Notes under the pieces: model-generated
Database searches by the model: none
What the model was told of the DNA's origin: nothing
The model's input: only the letters and a program-made list of their open reading frames with translations
Part shown: piece after piece, positions 14,289-18,162 of the stretch
Numbering within the stretch: the first letter of the stretch is position 1
Layout of the letters: every line of letters begins with the position of its first letter
Program-made: the position numbers and the translations under genes
NCBI GenBank assembly: GCA_002311345.1
Contig: DCAA01000006.1
Coordinates: 208,949-227,110, forward strand
Source: Planctomycetes bacterium UBA1146
Lineage (GTDB): Bacteria > Planctomycetota > UBA8108 > UBA1146
Reading direction: 5' to 3'
DNA length: 18,162 nucleotides

Positions 14289-16178
14289 ATGACCGAGTTT
14301 GTTGAGGTCTGGTGCATCGACTCGGGGCGGACATCCCTGAAGGCGTTGAAGATCCAGCGCTCCGGCAGTGGGGCAGAAGTCCTGCTGGCCGAGAAGATCG
14401 ACTATCCTGCTGGATCCGATGCCGATGCGATCACAGCAGGGGTATCTGAACTCGCTTCGCGCCATGACCTCAGTGATGCTCTCGTGGTGGCTCTGCCGAG
14501 TCGTTCGGCTCTGACCAGTTTCATTCCGATTCCCCCTGTCGATGGCAAGAAACTCGAGGAATTGATCGGCTACGAGGCCCAGCAGAACATCCCACTGCCC
14601 ATCGATGAGGTGATCTGGGGTAGCCATATCAGTGGCGATACGGATGAGGGGGAGAAAGAGGTCGGAATCTTTGCGGTCCGTTCCGAAGAGGTCTCCGACC
14701 TACTGGTCGATTACTCCCAGGTAGGACTCGAGATCGATGTCCTGACCCTGAGCAACGTCGGGTTGCTGAACCTGATTCGCTTCGATCTCCGTCCGACCCG
14801 GCCAATTGTGGCTATCGAGATCGGATCCGACCACACCGATCTGATCATCGTCAATGGCCCGCGTTTCTGGTTCCGTTCTCTTCCCATCGCCGGTAAAGAC
14901 TTCACCTCAGCGCTGGAGGAGCGATTTGGTTGTACTGCGGAAGAGGCAGAGAATCTCAAGGTGACAGCGGCCCGTTCTGAGCATGCCGCAAAGATATTCC
15001 AGGTGTTGCAGCCTCTGCTGAGGGATCTCGTCAGCGAGATCAATCGCTCCATCGGTTACTACAAGTCGCGGGTCGGTGAGGTGAAGATCGAGGATCTGTT
15101 CCTCTACGGCGGCAGTAGTAAGTTGGTCGGTCTGCGCAAGTTCCTGGAAGAGAATCTGCGGATTCGCGTCCAGATGGCCAAGAACCTCAATCGCGTGCGT
15201 ATCTCCGCAGAAGCAAGCGCTGCTGGTCTGCAGCAAGACCTGGCCACCTTCAGTCCCGTCATCGGGGCCGGTCTGCAGGCTCTGGGACTGGGCGAGGTGA
15301 ATCTGAATCTTCTCCCCCAGGAGAAGCAGGAAGCGGTCGAGTTTCGCAAGAAGCAGAAAACCGTTCTTTTCGCTGCAGCAAGTCTGTACCTGCTGATCGC
15401 TTTCCTCATCTTCAATTTCGGTGGCAAGATCGATCGTGCCACGGAAGTTCTCGCCTCGACCAACAAAGTCAAAGAACTGGATAAGAATCAGGATCGACTC
15501 GGCCAACTTGCCGAGCAGGAGACTGTCGCACTCCAGACGAGACAAGAGGAGCTGGTTGCTCGTGGCCACGGGAGACTGGCTCCCCGGGAGATCCTGGAGA
15601 TGATCGGATCGATTCTGTCAGCCGACCAACAGGGGCAGGTGATCACCGGCCGCACTGAAGACGGTCCTGAACTGGAGAGCACACTCGGGCAAATCGAGGC
15701 GGACCAGGAGCTCTTCAATCGCCAGAAGACCTGGTTTTCCGGCGTTGATGTCAAACGGGTTCGCGTCGGTGAATTCGGAACCGTGATCGAAGACGGCCGC
15801 AAGATTGATTCGGGCATGAAAGTTTTCGATGATAGATTTCTGGTCGTGGTTCAAGGATTTCGCTATGACCAGGGTGATGCGCAGACCAACGATCAAAAAC
15901 TGAAAGAATTAATCGTCGTTCCCGTGGAGAATGCACTTGCCGAAATATACGGTCCCTCCGATGAATCCCTTCCCCGTATTTCGAGAGAAGTGGGACAGGA
16001 GACCCTCTTACTGTGGAGCAGCCACGAGAGTTTCAAGGGTGGTGGTCGGCGCAGAACTCAAGACCCCCAAGAGGAGGACCACGGTGCCACTCTCTATCCA
16101 TGGACGATCCGCTGGATTCACCCGCCGCTTCCGGTTCCAGGAACCGATGATGGTAGTGGTGACGGGGATGAAGGGTAG
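14289..16178 (+). CDS. pilM: PilM-PilN fusion, type IV pilus assembly
   Basis: PilM is a cytoplasmic actin-like ATPase that binds the N-terminal tail of the inner-membrane protein PilN in the type IV pilus alignment complex. The ATG at 14289 follows AGAGAGG (14278-14284) at 4 nt; the in-frame GTG at 14274 is less likely. The 629-residue product starts with an actin-like domain: 'CIDSGRTSLKAL' (9-20), 'IPPVDGKKLEELIGYEAQQNI' region, 'AIEIGSDHTDLIIV' (175-188) and 'LYGGSSKLVGL' (272-282). It then has 'VNLNLLP' (337-343), like the INLLP tail of PilN, one membrane segment (~359-377), a coiled-coil stretch (~380-430) and a PilN-like periplasmic domain ending near 'WTIRWIHPPLP'. A Gly/Asp tail closes it. 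It is followed 9 nt later by the PilO-like gene. The PilM part is firm; the PilN identity of the second half rests on layout and the NLLP motif. Confidence 0.85.
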   Translation: MTEFVEVWCIDSGRTSLKALKIQRSGSGAEVLLAEKIDYPAGSDADAITAGVSELASRHDLSDALVVALPSRSALTSFIPIPPVDGKKLEELIGYEAQQNIPLPIDEVIWGSHISGDTDEGEKEVGIFAVRSEEVSDLLVDYSQVGLEIDVLTLSNVGLLNLIRFDLRPTRPIVAIEIGSDHTDLIIVNGPRFWFRSLPIAGKDFTSALEERFGCTAEEAENLKVTAARSEHAAKIFQVLQPLLRDLVSEINRSIGYYKSRVGEVKIEDLFLYGGSSKLVGLRKFLEENLRIRVQMAKNLNRVRISAEASAAGLQQDLATFSPVIGAGLQALGLGEVNLNLLPQEKQEAVEFRKKQKTVLFAAASLYLLIAFLIFNFGGKIDRATEVLASTNKVKELDKNQDRLGQLAEQETVALQTRQEELVARGHGRLAPREILEMIGSILSADQQGQVITGRTEDGPELESTLGQIEADQELFNRQKTWFSGVDVKRVRVGEFGTVIEDGRKIDSGMKVFDDRFLVVVQGFRYDQGDAQTNDQKLKELIVVPVENALAEIYGPSDESLPRISREVGQETLLLWSSHESFKGGGRRRTQDPQEEDHGATLYPWTIRWIHPPLPVPGTDDGSGDGDEG

Positions 16179-16187
16179 GGGGGCACC

Positions 16188-17006
16188 ATGAAGGACAAGG
16201 TATTCTGGACGGTGCTCGGGGCCATCTTGTTTGGATGGATCGTACTTTTCTTCCTGTTCGTATGGCCAAAAATGCAAGCCTACGAGGATGTGACCAAGAA
16301 GTTGTCTCGATCAAACAAGGCGATCCAGAAATACGCCAAGATGGATTCCGAGCAACTCCCCACCGAGGAACTCGTCGAAGCACAGGAGAAATACCTCACG
16401 AACTGGCGCAAGCAAATCGACCGTGCAGAACAGTTCCACAGCAATCGTGCTGCCCTGTTCGTCGAAGGTGTTGTTGGCGATCTCAGTTCCTGGTCGACTC
16501 GATATCGAGATGATTTCGAGTTGCTCGAGAGTCGTTACCGCAAGCACGTGGGCATGGATCCCGCTGCCGAGTTGCCGTTTGCGGTGCAGGAAGATACCAC
16601 TGATTCGAGCCAGATAGCCGCCTACGAGCGTCGCTGGAGGGTCCAGAAGGAACTCGTCGACAGAATCATCTTGATTCGCGGCGCCAGTATCGAGGAACTC
16701 ACCATCGACAAGAAAAGCCGTCGCGGTCGCAGCGACGAGACCGGAGGACTCATCAAGTTTCCGGTTGTGTTGCGGGCCTTTGTTCCTCCGACTCGGGTCG
16801 GAGCCATCGTCGACGGTTTGCTTCGCCACAACTTCATCGATTTCGAGGTGAGCCATCTGGCGCTGTCAAAAGACCGGGAATCATTGCTCTACGAACCCGT
16901 TGAACAGGTAGAAGGGGATGCCGAAGGTCTCGACTCCGAACCCTCCGTGCATCTATTGCTGGAACTTGACGTGAACGAGGCAGTTGCTGTCACGAATACC
17001 GAGTAG
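16188..17006 (+). CDS. pilO: PilO-like type IV pilus inner-membrane protein
   Basis: PilO pairs with PilN in the periplasm and aligns the pilus machine between the inner-membrane motor and the outer-membrane secretin. The 272-residue product has the bitopic PilO layout: a short cytoplasmic N-terminus, one membrane helix (~6-27), a long charged helical segment (~30-110) and a C-terminal alpha/beta domain (~175-265) with strands 'FPVVLRAFVPP' and 'HLLLELDVNEAV'. The ribosome site AGGGGGG (16177-16183) overlaps the previous stop codon, 4 nt before the ATG. Sequence identity to PilO is not obvious by eye; the call relies on architecture, size and position directly after the PilM-PilN gene. Confidence 0.65.
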   Translation: MKDKVFWTVLGAILFGWIVLFFLFVWPKMQAYEDVTKKLSRSNKAIQKYAKMDSEQLPTEELVEAQEKYLTNWRKQIDRAEQFHSNRAALFVEGVVGDLSSWSTRYRDDFELLESRYRKHVGMDPAAELPFAVQEDTTDSSQIAAYERRWRVQKELVDRIILIRGASIEELTIDKKSRRGRSDETGGLIKFPVVLRAFVPPTRVGAIVDGLLRHNFIDFEVSHLALSKDRESLLYEPVEQVEGDAEGLDSEPSVHLLLELDVNEAVAVTNTE

Positions 17007-17022
17007 GAACGAGGCTAGGAAA

Positions 17023-18126
17023 GTGCAGAACATCGATAAGATCGCCATCGCCCTGGCAGGTCTGATCCTGGTCGCGGGATTTTCCATCTCTGCGTTGCTG
17101 CCAGATAGTGGCGGGAAACTATCGACAGCCATCGATGAAGCGAACGTGACGATTGAACAGAGGGCAGCCGAACAGGACCTGGGAAAGCGAACTCCTCCTG
17201 CTGTCGAGGCCAAGGTTCGGGAAGCCTTCTTCTTCCAGGGAGAAACGGTTCTTCCGGAATGGTCCTTCTATCGACGGCCGGCTCGTCTGGAAGTATTCAG
17301 AACCGAGGTGATTCTTCCGCCTTCGTTGATCTCGGCACGTATCTCTACCGTAGGTGTGGTTCGCAACGGGGACTCCCGGACCACCCACCACAGTATTTCC
17401 GGCCGACATGCCGTTTTCGAGCGAGCCGAGATTGTGTCCTGCACACTGGAGGTCACATCCAATGATGGTGGCTGGGAGAAATTACAAACGGTCCCGGTAG
17501 TGTCCTCTGGAGCGCAATTCGAACTGGTCGTCGGCGGACTCGAACCCAAGAGCTCTTACAAATATCGATTGGTGACGAGAGGCCTTTCCAGTAGTTCCGT
17601 CGCGTTCAGCAACGGCACCGATCTGGTGACCAGCGACGCGAGCGGTGCTGTTCTTTTCCCTCCGGATTCGGTCTGGAGGGTCAGTGGGGCACAGATCGGT
17701 AGGCTCGATACCAGTGGAAATCTGGTACCTGGAAGGGTGACGATGCAGTACTCCTTCTGGAACTGGGAAACCAACGGGACCAAGCGTAACACGAGGATCA
17801 TCACCGAATCTCCGGATGGGGAGGGTGCCAGCAATCTGTTCGAAACGGGATTTCACCTCGAGCGCATCCAGGATACAGCGGATGGTCGTTACGTGGTGTT
17901 GAAGGACGCCGCTGGAAAGCGGGTCTACCTCAAGAACAATGATACACCGCTGCCTCTGGATCCGTCCGGTTGGGAAAATCTGGATGCTGATCCTGCGGTC
18001 TCTGCTGCCGAGAGTAGCGATGACGAGGTCGATCCTGCACAGGATCCAGCAGCGGAGACCAAAGCCGATAAACCTCCGAAGCCACGACCGACCGGTGGTG
18101 GGCTCTTCGGTGGGGATGATCGGTAG
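17023..18126 (+). CDS. Membrane-anchored FnIII-like protein in the PilP position
   Basis: I chose GTG at 17023, with GAGG (17011-17014) 8 nt upstream; an upstream TTG at 16984 lies inside the PilO-like gene. The product is 367 residues. Residues ~8-26 form one hydrophobic anchor. Residues ~88-205 look like a fibronectin type III or related beta-sandwich, with 'LEPKSSYKYRLVTRG' as the typical L-x-P-x-x-x-Y-x-(Y/F)-x-V strand and 'FSNGTDLVTS' at the end. A second beta-rich part follows (~215-310, 'RYVVLKDAAGKRVYLK'). The C-terminus is acidic and Pro-rich and ends GGGLFGGDDR. It is 16 nt after the PilO-like gene and so probably shares its operon. In other bacteria PilP, which links PilN/PilO to the PilQ secretin, occupies this slot; whether this protein replaces it is inference. 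Confidence 0.55.
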   Translation: MQNIDKIAIALAGLILVAGFSISALLPDSGGKLSTAIDEANVTIEQRAAEQDLGKRTPPAVEAKVREAFFFQGETVLPEWSFYRRPARLEVFRTEVILPPSLISARISTVGVVRNGDSRTTHHSISGRHAVFERAEIVSCTLEVTSNDGGWEKLQTVPVVSSGAQFELVVGGLEPKSSYKYRLVTRGLSSSSVAFSNGTDLVTSDASGAVLFPPDSVWRVSGAQIGRLDTSGNLVPGRVTMQYSFWNWETNGTKRNTRIITESPDGEGASNLFETGFHLERIQDTADGRYVVLKDAAGKRVYLKNNDTPLPLDPSGWENLDADPAVSAAESSDDEVDPAQDPAAETKADKPPKPRPTGGGLFGGDDR

Positions 18127-18162
18127 CGAAACAGTTTGATCAGAAAACAGTGTGGTTTGAAA

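Noticed and set aside
14033..14317. 94-residue minus-strand frame overlapping the pilM start
   Set aside because: Ser/Thr/Pro-rich translation of the short repeats, no ribosome site recognised, and it runs into the pilM coding region.
15960..16178. Possible frameshift in the C-terminal tail of the PilM-PilN gene
   Set aside because: The tail looked unusual, so I translated the other two frames. One stops early and the other gives no better pattern; the annotated frame ends in a plausible strand (WTIRWIHPPLP) and its stop overlaps the next ribosome site.
1..18162. CRISPR arrays, insertion sequences, transposases, phage genes, tRNAs
   Set aside because: I found no regularly spaced repeats, terminal inverted repeats, transposase or phage motifs, and no cloverleaf-forming sequence. 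The gene content looks vertically inherited.

Overview
The window is a gene-dense, moderately GC-rich bacterial chromosome segment. Every convincing gene lies on the plus strand. The mix of genes suggests a diderm bacterium of the Planctomycetota or a close relative: an LptD-like outer-membrane protein, type IV pilus inner-membrane genes, a large protein of carboxypeptidase-regulatory-like repeats, and HEAT-repeat and TPR envelope proteins. Several genes start with TTG or GTG. The phylum is an inference from gene content, because no rRNA or other phylogenetic marker is present.

Region 1 (2-5922) holds three large proteins that look envelope-associated. The first is the truncated 3' part of a carboxypeptidase-regulatory-like repeat protein. 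Next is a membrane-anchored TPR protein ending in a thioredoxin-like fold that lacks the CxxC motif. The third is a HEAT-like protein fused to a glutamine-amidotransferase-like domain that is split by a very acidic insertion.

Region 2 (5923-9031) has an LptD-like outer-membrane protein followed 13 nt later by coaD (coenzyme A synthesis). A strong hairpin and a possible promoter precede lptD.

Region 3 (9097-13617) is a compact housekeeping run: ridA, two peptide-ABC-transporter ATPases (oppD/oppF type), the tRNA methylthiotransferase mtaB and a type-4 uracil-DNA glycosylase. Within it, start and stop codons overlap at ridA/oppD and oppD/oppF, and the 3' end of mtaB overlaps udg by 16 nt. No permease or binding protein accompanies the ATPases.

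Region 4 (13618-14288) is about 670 bp with no convincing protein gene. It contains the best sigma70-type promoter in the window (TTGACT-16-TATACT). Downstream is a stretch able to form several stable RNA hairpins, one with a GNRA loop, ending near a T5 run. A cluster of short related repeats follows. It may encode an undescribed structured RNA, the leader of the pilus operon, or both.

Region 5 (14289-18126) is a type IV pilus alignment-complex operon: a PilM-PilN fusion, a PilO-like protein, and a membrane-anchored protein with an FnIII-like domain in the position usually held by PilP. The last 36 nt show no start codon I can defend; a pilQ secretin gene would be expected just beyond the edge.

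Most worth following up: the PilM-PilN fusion with its internal NLLP peptide, the promoter and structured RNA candidate upstream of it, the FnIII-like protein in the PilP slot, and the thioredoxin fold without cysteines.
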